DNA of 64,000 nucleotides from a virus, in IMG/VR virus record IMGVR_UViG_3300018063_000004, positions 1 through 64,000 of that record, one strand, 5' to 3'. Below the pieces are notes generated by a model. That model worked only from the letters and a program-made list of their open reading frames with translations. It was not told where the DNA came from and made no database searches. Both the position numbers and the translations under genes were made by a program. Each line of letters begins with the position of its first letter. Positions within the stretch are counted from its first letter, which is position 1. Positions 46,660-54,508 of this stretch are shown one piece after another.

Positions 46660-47056
46660 TTGCAACCTTCTTTGGCGCCTCGAGTGTCGCGAATATTTCC
46701 TCCCACGTGTCGCCGTAAGCCTTCGGCCTGGAGATCCTCAAGCCGCCCATGGCATCGGTTGTCCCGACTTCAAAGCGCCAATAGGCAACCCGGCCAGATT
46801 TGCGGAGATGCTCGCGCGCGTCGTGATTTGTTTTGTATTCCGCCTTGATCGCCTGATAGTCGGCGTCGGCTGCCAGGACAGTCTCGCGCCGCACTTTCAT
46901 GCGCTCCTCGATGTCAACCTGTGCCGCTCGTAATTCCTTCCCTTTCGTGCTGGCGGCCTCTCGATCCTCCGGCCGACTAAGCCGCTCGCCGATGCGCCAG
47001 TAAACGTTCGGCCCGATGATCTTCCGAAGTTTCTTGATCGCTTGTTCGCGCGTCAT
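46646..47056 (-). CDS. Hypothetical charged helical protein
   Basis: 136 residues, ATG at 47056 overlapping the upstream stop (ATGA). Long charged helices (EERMKVRRETVLAADADYQ) and a central beta part (YWRFEVGTTDAMGG). No family recognised. Confidence 0.5.
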   Translation of the reverse strand: MTREQAIKKLRKIIGPNVYWRIGERLSRPEDREAASTKGKELRAAQVDIEERMKVRRETVLAADADYQAIKAEYKTNHDAREHLRKSGRVAYWRFEVGTTDAMGGLRISRPKAYGDTWEEIFATLEAPKKVANVSQ

Positions 47057-47220
47057 GCCGAGGCCGCCTCCTCGATCGGCTCGAATGTCGTGCCGACGCT
47101 CGGCGCCTTTCCAGGCGGACAACTAAAGCCCATCTTGCCGTGCTCATGCTTCGGCCGCCGGCAATGCCGGCAGATAGCGTCGTCGGCCGCTTCGCTCGCC
47201 CGCTGGAATCTCGTGTTCAT
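47053..47220 (-). CDS. Small Cys-containing protein
   Basis: 55 residues, ATG at 47220. AADDAICRHCRRPKHEHGKM with a later Cys forms a zinc-like site. Coupled to its neighbours on both sides. Confidence 0.5.
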   Translation of the reverse strand: MNTRFQRASEAADDAICRHCRRPKHEHGKMGFSCPPGKAPSVGTTFEPIEEAASA

Positions 47221-47381
47221 GCGCTCGCCCTCAGTTGCTCGACGTGATCGAGTTGCCGATTGAGAAGAACCAGGCACTCTGCACAAATCCCGTGCGACAG
47301 GTGGCCATCGCGCGGGCCTTCCGTGATCACGACGGCCGTCACGTTCCGGAGTGTCGGACAATACGCGCACACGGTCAGCAT
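47217..47381 (-). CDS. Small two-CxxC protein
   Basis: 54 residues, ATG at 47381. VCAYCPTLRNV and HGICAECLVLLN provide two Cys pairs for one zinc. Stop overlaps the next start. Unknown target. Confidence 0.5.
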   Translation of the reverse strand: MLTVCAYCPTLRNVTAVVITEGPRDGHLSHGICAECLVLLNRQLDHVEQLRASA

Positions 47382-47746
47382 GACTCGCCCCTCGCGCGTG
47401 CCTGGCGCGCGGCCTCGGCCTCCAGGTCCGCTGCATTGATGACAAGCTGCGGCGCCGCGGTCCATTTCAGATTGCCAAAATACGGCCATTGTGAGCCGAA
47501 CTGAAAACTCGCCATGAGTTCGCCGCGCGGCTCAAAGACACGGACCGTGCCGGACTCCACGCCGGCGTCACAGAGGTCCTGACACGCCAGCCAGATCGCA
47601 CTGGTTAAACTCCGCGTCTGGACAATTTCCCCATCGCCAAACATCCGCCCATCAATCGTGCGCGCGAAATAACCGGCGCCGTGTGTCGCGCCGCCATAAA
47701 GGCAAATATCCGCAACCGGCGCCCTCTGTGTTTTGGTCCTGGCCAT
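47375..47746 (-). CDS. Hypothetical protein
   Basis: 123 residues, ATG at 47746 with AGGAG upstream. Beta-rich core (DICLYGGATHGAGYFARTID, TVRVFEPRGELMASFQFG) and helical end. No family recognised. Confidence 0.5.
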   Translation of the reverse strand: MARTKTQRAPVADICLYGGATHGAGYFARTIDGRMFGDGEIVQTRSLTSAIWLACQDLCDAGVESGTVRVFEPRGELMASFQFGSQWPYFGNLKWTAAPQLVINAADLEAEAARQARARGESC

Positions 47747-47774
47747 CGCTGTGCTCCTGGTCTCGAGTTCCGTG

Positions 47775-48173
47775 TTACTTGGATGCTTCGGCGCGCAACC
47801 GATCCGCCAGGTCTCGCAGCAACGTGCGCGCGAAGGCCTCGGCGGCCGGTTTGCCGGTGAACATGCCGGCGACGTCGTCGCCCTTGAGTCCGCCGCGGAA
47901 TTGCAGTTCGAGCCGTTGCGCGTTCGCCTCAAAATACAGATCCTCAAGCGTGGAATAAGGCGTCGGCTTCGTCACGATCCACAGCGACGAAATCCGGAGG
48001 CCTTCCGCGATCGCCTCGAGCACGGGATCGCTGCTCTCGGGAACCGTCACGCTCACCATGCGGCCGTGGCGATTCGCCACCTTGTAACGTCGCGCGTCGA
48101 CCTTCGCTGCCTTGATCCCTTGGTCGCCTGGTGTCATGGCCATCGTCTCGCTGCCTTTCCTTTGCGTCATCAT
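47775..48173 (-). CDS. Hypothetical protein
   Basis: 132 residues, ATG at 48173; the operator-like palindrome (48181-48193) lies just upstream and includes the AAGG of a possible ribosome binding site. Beta-rich (HGRMVSVTVPESSDPV, LYFEANAQRLELQFRGG) with a helical end. No family recognised. Confidence 0.5.
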   Translation of the reverse strand: MMTQRKGSETMAMTPGDQGIKAAKVDARRYKVANRHGRMVSVTVPESSDPVLEAIAEGLRISSLWIVTKPTPYSTLEDLYFEANAQRLELQFRGGLKGDDVAGMFTGKPAAEAFARTLLRDLADRLRAEASK

Positions 48174-48180
48174 GGTCTAT

Positions 48181-48305
48181 CCTTGTCGCAAGGCACGATC
48201 CAGGCCGCCGAACGGCAAGTTCCTTCGGAATACAGGGTCATTCGCAGCCCAATCGCCTCTCGGCGTGTGCAGAAATCGGTCGTTCGATAACGGAGTCGGA
48301 ATCGG
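48181..48305. repeat. Repeated leader region, copy 2 (with operator copy 4)
   Basis: Holds CCTTGTCGCAAGG (48181-48193) and the blocks shared with 45432-45545, including the identical 21-base stretch at 48262-48282. In this copy the minus-strand reading ending RPISAHAERRLGCE is the intact 3' end of the gene at 48238-48462. So a unit made of a gene end, spacer and operator has been copied. Confidence 0.7.
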
Positions 48306-48462
48306 CTTCCCGGGGTGTCGTCGGTTGGAGCTGTTCGAGGATCTTGAGGACTACACGTTGCGCGCGCGGGTTCAGCACCCGGAACAGTTGCAGGATCAGC
48401 GCGGGATCGATCGAGCTTGGCGCCTGGCGTTCAACCGGCCAGGGCAGGACGCGGGCGGGCAT
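48238..48462 (-). CDS. Small protein resembling the repressor C-terminal segment
   Basis: 74 residues, ATG at 48462 with AGGAGG 6 bases upstream. The middle LILQLFRVLNPRAQRVVLKI matches LLARFRVLGPKAQRTLRDLL of the repressor (41096-41485) in spacing of Arg, Leu and Pro. No DNA-binding part. Could dimerise with the repressor. The downstream operator copy 4 fits a control role. Confidence 0.5.
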   Translation of the reverse strand: MPARVLPWPVERQAPSSIDPALILQLFRVLNPRAQRVVLKILEQLQPTTPREADSDSVIERPISAHAERRLGCE

Positions 48463-48710
48463 CTTGAGGCCTCCTGGCGCGCGGAAATCGCGCCAAAGGC
48501 CGGCGGGCCTGCGCTATAGTGCCGGCCAGGTCCGCCGGCAGGTAGCTGCTACCGGCTGGCTCAGGACCGTTCGGCGCGTCCCCGCGCGCCGGCGGTCCGA
48601 CTTTCTGCCAGAGAGACCAATTGACTCTCTCGTTATCGCTCGGAAGTCAAGCCTAAACAGCACAGGCGGCATGACCGATAACCCCTTCGTCCCCGCGAAA
48701 GGAGGTTCTG
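48463..48710. promoter_or_regulatory. Divergent intergenic region before the lipoprotein gene
   Basis: 248 bases between a minus-strand and a plus-strand start. GGTAGC-T-GCTACC (48541-48553) is a perfect palindrome, likely an operator. TTGACT (48621-48626) and AGTCAA (48645-48650) form an inverted repeat and the first could serve as a -35. No gene seen. Confidence 0.45.
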
Positions 48711-49079
48711 ATGGTCAGCCGCGTCTCTCTCATCGTCGCGTGCTCGGTCTTGCTCGGCGCGTGTTTTCATTCCTCGCCGACCTCGCCGTCCTCAGCAACG
48801 GCCAGCGTGGAATATCGGATTACCGGATCCGCCGTGTCACGTGTCTCGATCACGTATGAGAACGCGACAGGCGGCACGTCGCAGATTTCGAGCGCAGCCC
48901 TGCCCTGGTCCTTTTCCCGATCAGCGAAAACGGGTGATTTTCTCTATGTGTCGGGTCAAATCGCTGAGGGGACTGGGACGATGACGGTGTCGGTTTACGT
49001 AAATGGATCGGTGTTCAAGACCTCGACCAGCTCGGGGTTTGCCGCAATTGCCACGGCCTCTGGATCGTGCTGCTCCTAA
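48711..49079 (+). CDS. MmpS-like lipoprotein (moron candidate)
   Basis: 122 residues, ATG at 48711 with AAAGGAGG upstream. LIVACSVLLGACFHSS is a lipobox signal peptide with Cys at residue 18. The mature domain (VEYRITGSAVSRVSITYENATGG, LPWSFSR, TMTVSVYVNGSVFKTSTSSG) has the pattern of MmpS-type or related beta-sandwich lipoproteins widespread in bacteria. Isolated on the plus strand with its own leader, it could be expressed from a prophage and alter the host surface. Confidence 0.7.
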   Translation: MVSRVSLIVACSVLLGACFHSSPTSPSSATASVEYRITGSAVSRVSITYENATGGTSQISSAALPWSFSRSAKTGDFLYVSGQIAEGTGTMTVSVYVNGSVFKTSTSSGFAAIATASGSCCS

Positions 49080-49386
49080 CCGACGCCACAGGCGGACCGG
49101 CGCCACAATAACGGCGCCCGCTCGCACGTGTTGACGCCTTGGGTCGATCGCTGACGTGGGTGAAGGATGGGACACGTCCGCCAGCCGCGCGCGTTCCTGG
49201 AGCCGCTGAGCGGTCCGGCTGCACAAACGGCACAACTTCCCATTCGCCGCACAGTCCCCGCCGGCACATCTCGAGCTGAAAATCGAGCGACGCGATCAGC
49301 TTCTCGAGCCTCGCCAGACGCGCGCGCAGCTCGGCAATGCAATCGTGCGGCCCCTGGACCTCGAGGCCGCACGCCTCGCATGTCAT
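49015..49386 (-). CDS. Small Cys/helix protein opposing the lipoprotein gene
   Basis: 123 residues from the ATG at 49386. MTCEACGLEVQGPHDCIAEL opens with a Cys site and is followed by a coiled helix (RARLARLEKLIASLDFQLEM) and GLCGEWEVVPF; the last 65 residues are low in complexity. It overlaps the lipoprotein gene antisense by 65 bases, so the true end may be uncertain. Confidence 0.45.
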   Translation of the reverse strand: MTCEACGLEVQGPHDCIAELRARLARLEKLIASLDFQLEMCRRGLCGEWEVVPFVQPDRSAAPGTRAAGGRVPSFTHVSDRPKASTRASGRRYCGAGPPVASVRSSTIQRPWQLRQTPSWSRS

Positions 49387-49439
49387 CGCCACGGCTACGG
49401 CGTTCGCACGATTCGGAGCACGGCCGGGATCACGAAATG

Positions 49440-49697
49440 CTAGGGCGGTGTCACGGTCACGTTGCGTCGGAGACCGGTGGACCCGACGCAACTATCCTCG
49501 TCGAGGGCGGACACGACCAGGTTGTGTGTGCCCGCCACACGGGGGAAGTAGCGGATGCCCGCGATGACGGCGTCTTCGTCGTGCGTTTCAATGGTCCAGC
49601 CGGCTCGACCATCGCCGATCAAATCTGCGGTGACGCTCTGAATCCGTGTCCCCGTCGGGGATGTCACCTGGAACACGACACGCCCTGATTGTCCCAT
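49440..49697 (-). CDS. Ig-like domain protein, possibly the downstream part of a frameshifted gene
   Basis: 85 residues from the ATG at 49697. The beta pattern (SGRVVFQVTSPTGTRIQSVT, ASIRYFP-like strand, HNLVVSALDEDSC) is an Ig-like domain. The same frame stays open upstream of the ATG and gives PVITVESYTPTVLM, the expected first strand, while the upstream gene (49730-50185) stops in the next frame. A -1 shift would fuse the two. Confidence 0.5.
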   Translation of the reverse strand: MGQSGRVVFQVTSPTGTRIQSVTADLIGDGRAGWTIETHDEDAVIAGIRYFPRVAGTHNLVVSALDEDSCVGSTGLRRNVTVTPP

Positions 49698-49729
49698 CAG
49701 GACCGTGGGCGTGTAGCTTTCGACGGTGA

Positions 49730-50185
49730 TTACCGGACCCGCGTGTTCACAGGGACAGGCGGCGGCGTCAGGGCACGATCGAAAGGGTTGCTGAGCGTAC
49801 TCCAGGCGCTCGTCACGGTCGCCCCATTGGCTCTGCTAGCCGCTCGATAAGCCGTTCCAATCGGTAATGCCGTGACCTGTGGAGCTATCGTAAACCGGCA
49901 GTCCAACGTTGCGTTTGATGGATCGTCAAATCGCGCCTCTGTTGGGTTGCTGATCGTCACGGGAGGCACGATCTTGGGCTGGCCGCACGTCACCTGTGCG
50001 ACCGGATAGACGACAGGCGCAGCGACCGGCGGACCGACGTTCGGATCGGTCACGGTTGACGCAAAGATGCCGAGCGAATACGAGACGGTTGGTTCGACCT
50101 GGGCGGCGGCGGGCGTGACCGAGAGGAAGAGCAGAACAAGCATGGTGATCAGACGCAGAGCGATCGCGAGCATGCGGATCCTCAT
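49730..50185 (-). CDS. Exported beta-rich protein
   Basis: 151 residues, ATG at 50185 with AAGGAGAA upstream. Signal peptide LRLITMLVLLFLSVTPAAAQ with AAA-Q cleavage. Mature part beta-rich, two Cys (VTCGQPKIVPP, LDCRFTIAPQ). Fibronectin-like strand pattern near the end. Located between lysis and tail genes. Exported role unknown. Confidence 0.6.
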   Translation of the reverse strand: MRIRMLAIALRLITMLVLLFLSVTPAAAQVEPTVSYSLGIFASTVTDPNVGPPVAAPVVYPVAQVTCGQPKIVPPVTISNPTEARFDDPSNATLDCRFTIAPQVTALPIGTAYRAASRANGATVTSAWSTLSNPFDRALTPPPVPVNTRVR

Positions 50186-50245
50186 CGACGTGTTCTCCTT
50201 GACATTATTGCGGCCGGCCTATCCGGCGCACAGGCAGTCGTGGCC

Positions 50246-50437
50246 TTAGACGCCGGCGCCGTGTTCGGCTTCGCGCGCAGCGATCGCCGAGGTCAGCCGT
50301 GCGTCCAGGTCGGCGAGCTGCTCGTCGGTGGCGCCGGCGGACACGAACCAGGCGCGGATGGTCGATCCGATCACCTGACCCGAGTTGACGAGCGCGGCCA
50401 GGAGCAGCATGTAGGTTTGAAATTCCTGTACGTTCAT
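50246..50437 (-). CDS. Small membrane protein
   Basis: 63 residues, ATG at 50437 with AAAGGAGAG upstream. FQTYMLLLAALVNSGQVIGS is a membrane helix, followed by an amphipathic acidic helix. Next to the holin-like gene, so possibly part of lysis. No family recognised. Confidence 0.5.
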   Translation of the reverse strand: MNVQEFQTYMLLLAALVNSGQVIGSTIRAWFVSAGATDEQLADLDARLTSAIAAREAEHGAGV

Positions 50438-50504
50438 CGGTCTCTCCTTTGAAATACGCGCGCCTCGAGTGAGCGGAGCGCGAGCACACAACGATCGCCT
50501 GGCG

Positions 50505-51230
50505 TCAGACGATCGCCGCAGTCAGATCCTCGAGCCTCGGACGCACAGAGGCTCCGATCCACGTTGTGATCGCGGCTCGCACCGTCGCAATGGCTTTCAG
50601 TAATGGATCACGGACACCGTCAATCGCCGGGAGCGCCTTCGTCAGATCGTCCAGCGCCGCCAGGACGGCCACTTCGGCGACCGTCAAGGCCTCGGTGCGC
50701 GTGTTCACGCCTTCAGATATGGCGGCCGCGGCCCGTTCAAACGCGCGCGCCGCATAGAGCACGCGCAAGACGATCGCGCCGATCCGATCATGATCGGCTT
50801 TTGTGTAGCCCGTGAGTCCGGCTGCATAGACCTGACGCTCAACCTGATCGATCGCCAGCGCGGTTTCACCGATCGACATGGCCGCGACGCGGATCTGTGC
50901 GCGAGGTCCTCGAGCGGCGCACGCTGCGAAGCTCGAGGCCGACAACGTTAGAATGACGAAGGGAATGACGACCCGACTCGCCGGCCCAGAGCTGCTGATT
51001 TCATCTTCTGGTGTGCCCGGACTCGCGTCGAGCGCATTCAAGAACTTGATGCGGCTCTTGTATTTGTCCCACAAAGACCAGCCGACGCCGAGGATCCCGA
51101 GCGAGAGGGCCATGATGTAGTCGTTTGCCTCGGCTGTCGTCCAGATCCCCTTCGAGACAAAATAGCCGGCGCCGGTCGTCAGCACGTGGCGCACGATCGA
51201 TCCGAGGGCCTTTTGAAGTGTCGCGTTCAT
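50505..51230 (-). CDS. Holin-like protein fused to a lipoprotein-like domain
   Basis: 241 residues, ATG at 51230. Residues 1-72 match the Pam3-gp28 holin pattern (MNATLQKALGSIVRHVLTTG, GILGVGWSLWDKYKSRIK). A second hydrophobic stretch at about 84-105 (VVIPFVILTLSASSFAAC) resembles a lipobox signal, followed by a helical domain (about 115-240) that elsewhere occurs as a separate small lipoprotein. So two proteins appear joined. Expected role: membrane permeabilisation at lysis, with the C-terminal part perhaps outside. Confidence 0.6.
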   Translation of the reverse strand: MNATLQKALGSIVRHVLTTGAGYFVSKGIWTTAEANDYIMALSLGILGVGWSLWDKYKSRIKFLNALDASPGTPEDEISSSGPASRVVIPFVILTLSASSFAACAARGPRAQIRVAAMSIGETALAIDQVERQVYAAGLTGYTKADHDRIGAIVLRVLYAARAFERAAAAISEGVNTRTEALTVAEVAVLAALDDLTKALPAIDGVRDPLLKAIATVRAAITTWIGASVRPRLEDLTAAIV

Positions 51231-51275
51231 CGGTTCTCTCCTTGTGTGTGTTTTAGTGGTCCTTGTCTGTCCAGC

Positions 51276-52913
51276 TCATCGCTGTTGTCCTTTCAACAGC
51301 ACCGCGGTCGGAACGCCCTCGAGCGTGAACTCCTGGCCGGCTGCCAGCTCGAGATGGCGGAGGACTTCGCCGGTTAACGGATGGATCACGTCGAACGCGA
51401 TGGCCGCGCGAGGCCTCGCCGTCACGGGCGCGCGGATCCCGAACACCGCGACAACGAAATCGGATCCGCGCGTGGCCGCATAGGCGCGCACGATGCGGTT
51501 CTCGTCAACCGCGCGGTCGAATCCGCTGAAGGGAAATGAGCCCCACTGCGCGTTATGCCTGGCCCAATTCGCCACGCCAGGCGGAAGCGCGGCCGTCATC
51601 GCACGGAACCCGCCGGCGATTTCGGACCAGCCCGGCAGCTCCCAAAAGTTCGCGTGTCGTGGCGGAGCACGCGCCAGGTCCGCGGCGCCGCCGCCGCGGA
51701 TCCCGGGCCCGGCATGGAACACATAGCCGCCGTTTTGAGCGATGAAGGTGACGAGATAGGCCGTGACGAGATCGATCGGTTGATCGTCGGCGTTGATCGA
51801 GGCCTCCGGCCCGATCGGTTCGTTGTTCAGGACGACCGGCGGAAGCTGGCCGTTGCAGCTCGCGTCGTATTCATCCGGATAGCCCCACGGCTGCCGGACC
51901 GGACGAAATTGATATCGCTGCCCGTTGAGCGTGAAGCTATCGCTTCGATCATCCCGCTCATAGTGCATCGTCGCCGCTCGAGCGCCGGCACCGGCATAGG
52001 TGTCGCACGCATCGGCGGCATTTTGCGGAGCCGTGAGCGCGACGATATTCGGGACACGATCCTGAAGGCGTCGGCCGAGCGCGCGCAATTCGGCGTGTCC
52101 GGGGCCGCCGGCGAACCCGTTCTGCCAGCCTTCGTTCGCGACTTCATAGGCGAAAATCTTGTGTTCCCGGCCGGCCGTCATCGCGGCGAAACGATCGACG
52201 ACTTGCTGGCGAATCAGTCCGCTCGGCGTGTGTTCCGATCCGCCGAAGATCGTCCATTGCACGCGGAGGCCGAAACGGTCATACGCATAATCGGTGAAGC
52301 CGGCGATCGTCTCGTTGTAATCCGGCCAATTGATATCCGTCGTCCGGTCAGCCCATCCGCCGACGGGCCCGACGGATCCGAGCACCCGGAGATACGCAAC
52401 GCCGGCATCCTTTAAGGTGGAGAGATTCAGATCGAGGCGATCGCGATCGAACTTGTAACCCCATGCGCCCCAAAACACCGTGGCGCCGAGCGGATTGAAA
52501 CAGCCATCGTCATCGCACGCCGCGTGCGCTTCGCGACGGACGAGCCCGCGGCGTGCCGACGCCGCCGGAGGTCCGCGCGGTTCGATCCCAATCGGCACGT
52601 CCATGTTCGCGACGAAGGGATCCGCCGAGACTGTCCGTTCGATGTAGCCATCGCGCGTGATCGTGACGCCCCGGCCGCCGATCTCGAGTTCCCATGCGAG
52701 ATAGCCGTCGCCGTTTGTCGTGCCGGTCTCGCCCGTATGCAAGGCCACCGCGGCGCCCTCGAGCGGACGGCCGCTCCGCGCATCCGTGACGATCACGGCA
52801 AGCGTTGCGCGTGCGGGTTCTGGCGGAAGAGGAGGCGGGCGCGGCCCGGGATTGATGGCGCAGCTTAGCGTGACGCTCAGAATGGCAAGCGGACATGAGA
52901 CACGACGGAGCAT
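51276..52913 (-). CDS. Secreted glycoside hydrolase-like lipoprotein
   Basis: 545 residues, ATG at 52913 with GGGAGGAGG upstream. LAILSVTLSC is a lipobox (Cys at 18). Residues 35-110 form a carboxypeptidase-regulatory-like beta domain (VIVTDARSGRPLEGAAVALH). From 135 to about 430 a TIM-barrel glycosidase pattern is seen: WTIFGGSE, FAYEVANEGWQNG with the NE pair (acid/base), and VVLNNEPIGPEA as possible nucleophile strand. A C-terminal beta domain follows. Probably a host-surface polysaccharide hydrolase carried on the outer membrane or released at lysis. Confidence 0.65.
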   Translation of the reverse strand: MLRRVSCPLAILSVTLSCAINPGPRPPPLPPEPARATLAVIVTDARSGRPLEGAAVALHTGETGTTNGDGYLAWELEIGGRGVTITRDGYIERTVSADPFVANMDVPIGIEPRGPPAASARRGLVRREAHAACDDDGCFNPLGATVFWGAWGYKFDRDRLDLNLSTLKDAGVAYLRVLGSVGPVGGWADRTTDINWPDYNETIAGFTDYAYDRFGLRVQWTIFGGSEHTPSGLIRQQVVDRFAAMTAGREHKIFAYEVANEGWQNGFAGGPGHAELRALGRRLQDRVPNIVALTAPQNAADACDTYAGAGARAATMHYERDDRSDSFTLNGQRYQFRPVRQPWGYPDEYDASCNGQLPPVVLNNEPIGPEASINADDQPIDLVTAYLVTFIAQNGGYVFHAGPGIRGGGAADLARAPPRHANFWELPGWSEIAGGFRAMTAALPPGVANWARHNAQWGSFPFSGFDRAVDENRIVRAYAATRGSDFVVAVFGIRAPVTARPRAAIAFDVIHPLTGEVLRHLELAAGQEFTLEGVPTAVLLKGQQR

Positions 52914-52985
52914 GGGATCCTCCTCCCAATGCCCGCGTCGGGTCCTCCGTGCGCGGCGGCTGAACGAAAACGAGTGTGGCCTATG

Positions 52986-53513
52986 TTACGGCACTTCGAG
53001 CAGCGAAAAAGTTAATGCCCGATTTTCTAAGCCTTCCTCAAATTTCTTGTCGACGCTCCCGCCTGGATTGGTGCTCATGTCGATCATTTGAAGACGCGCG
53101 CCGATCAGCGCCTGGTTGACAAGCCACTGGTCCGCGTTCGTGAGCGCCGCGATGGTCGGCGCGTCCATCTTACTCGAGCGCGCCACGCGGAGCACGCGCT
53201 GCAGCCAGCGGATCGCGAGGCCTTCACCGGAGTTGTAAGCCATATCGATCGCCTGCAATCGCAGCGGCTCGAACGTGATTCGATCAAGGCCGGCCCGGTT
53301 GGCGAGCTGGCTGAGCTTCCACCGAACGATCGGCCGAGCTGTGTCGACAGCGAGTGCCTTGAGTTCGGCGAGGGTCGCAGGCCGCCCGAGATATTCCGAG
53401 AGCGTCGGCAAGATGATTCCTCCAGCTCCGGTGGGTTGGTCGATTTCCGGCGGTTCTGCGTAGCGATCCCCTTCCTTCCGGAACACGTCATCGATCACTT
53501 GCTCGATCGTCAC
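52986..53513 (-). CDS. Endolysin, GH108-like muramidase
   Basis: 175 residues; ATG at 53513 overlaps the upstream stop. VIDDVFRKEGDRYAEPPEID has the catalytic Glu of GH108 (EG.Y), followed by QPTGAGGIILPTLSEYLGRP, then DMAYNSGEG typical of the family. No signal peptide, so access to peptidoglycan needs a holin. Two membrane proteins nearby (53510-53749 and 50505-51230) may supply this. Confidence 0.78.
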   Translation of the reverse strand: MTIEQVIDDVFRKEGDRYAEPPEIDQPTGAGGIILPTLSEYLGRPATLAELKALAVDTARPIVRWKLSQLANRAGLDRITFEPLRLQAIDMAYNSGEGLAIRWLQRVLRVARSSKMDAPTIAALTNADQWLVNQALIGARLQMIDMSTNPGGSVDKKFEEGLENRALTFSLLEVP

Positions 53514-53749
53514 TTCGATTTCCTGTTTGATCGAATACTGATGATATGCGCGATGAGATTACTCACGAGCGCCACGATCGTGGCCGTCTGATAGTTGTCG
53601 ATCCGATCGAGTCGCAGCGTGATACCCGCCATGCGTTCCACGAGCGTCGCGTTGATGGCCTCCTGGCTTTGACCGGCCAACACGACGGTCAGGATAAAGA
53701 CTAAAGCGAATCCCACGAGCCAGAGCTGCGCGCGATCGCTGTTCGTCAT
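53510..53749 (-). CDS. Small two-helix membrane protein, holin candidate
   Basis: 79 residues, ATG at 53749 with AAAGGA upstream. Membrane helix 1 LWLVGFALVFILTVVLAGQ, then helix 2 TATIVALVSNLIAHIISI and a basic end (RSNRKSK). It directly precedes and overlaps the endolysin, a classical holin position. Confidence 0.6.
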   Translation of the reverse strand: MTNSDRAQLWLVGFALVFILTVVLAGQSQEAINATLVERMAGITLRLDRIDNYQTATIVALVSNLIAHIISIRSNRKSK

Positions 53750-53784
53750 AGGGGGATCCTTTGTCACGAGTCGCCCTCCAGGAA

Positions 53785-54072
53785 TCAGAGGCCGAGCGCC
53801 CGATCGAGCGCCCGACGATCGGCGTCCGCTCGCTCGACGTATTCGAGCCACTGTTCAAACGGCCGGCACGTCAGCGTCCGCGTCATTTCCTCTCCGCAGC
53901 GATTACAGATCGGCGCGTTGCAGCGACCGCAATAGCTGCCGGCGTCCGTCGGGTCCTCCTTCGGCCGGATCGAATAATGCCGGCCACAATGCGCGCATTG
54001 GACCGTGTCTTTTTCGATCGTCGTGGCCCGATCGCCCGACGTGGAAATGATGTAGCCGTGCGGTTTCAACAT
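53785..54072 (-). CDS. Small zinc-binding protein
   Basis: 95 residues, 53785-54072. VQCAHCGRHYSIRP, YCGRCNAPICNRCGEE and CRPFEQWLE provide three zinc-type Cys groups in an order common to a phage family in late regions. No enzymatic motif. Confidence 0.65.
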   Translation of the reverse strand: MLKPHGYIISTSGDRATTIEKDTVQCAHCGRHYSIRPKEDPTDAGSYCGRCNAPICNRCGEEMTRTLTCRPFEQWLEYVERADADRRALDRALGL

Positions 54073-54075
54073 TTC

Positions 54076-54507
54076 TTAGAGGCCGCTCTTTCCTTTCAAC
54101 GCCACAGTCTCGAACGTATTGATCCCGGCCGCGGCGGTAAATTCAATCGTCATGGCTGTCGCCGGTGACCCGACGAGAGTCAAGCCGCACAATTGAATCG
54201 GCGGCGCCGAGCCGCCAGCCGAGACCGTGAGTGCCATCGTGCCTTGCCAGATGATCGTGCCGGCGCCGCTCGCGCCATCACGCACGACGAACGTCACCTG
54301 GACAGCGACCGGCGCGACCGCCCCTGCCGTAAGCGTCACCAGGATACATTCGCTGATATGGCGAACGCCGGTTGCGCCGGCCGCTTTTGTGGCCGTGGCC
54401 TGTGTATTCGCCGCCGGCGCGTGAGAGATCGTCCAGGCTCCTTCTTGCGCGCCGGCAACCGAAGTGTAGAGCAGACACAGCCAGACGAAACACGCGATCC
54501 GTTTCAT
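54076..54507 (-). CDS. Exported virion-like beta-sandwich protein
   Basis: 143 residues from the ATG at 54507. Signal peptide IACFVWLCLLYTSVAGAQ with AGA-Q cleavage. The mature region (VQVTFVVRDGASGAGTIIWQ, LTLVGSPATAMTIEFTAAAG) matches a beta-sandwich type common in phage tail-region proteins that normally lacks a signal. The second example, after the head-module cluster, of a virion-like fold sent to the periplasm. Confidence 0.65.
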   Translation of the reverse strand: MKRIACFVWLCLLYTSVAGAQEGAWTISHAPAANTQATATKAAGATGVRHISECILVTLTAGAVAPVAVQVTFVVRDGASGAGTIIWQGTMALTVSAGGSAPPIQLCGLTLVGSPATAMTIEFTAAAGINTFETVALKGKSGL

Positions 54508-54508
54508 G

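Noticed and set aside
53940-53960. Further GGAGGACCCG occurrence as another hairpin leader
   Set aside because: It lies within the zinc-protein coding sequence and lacks the stem and T tract.
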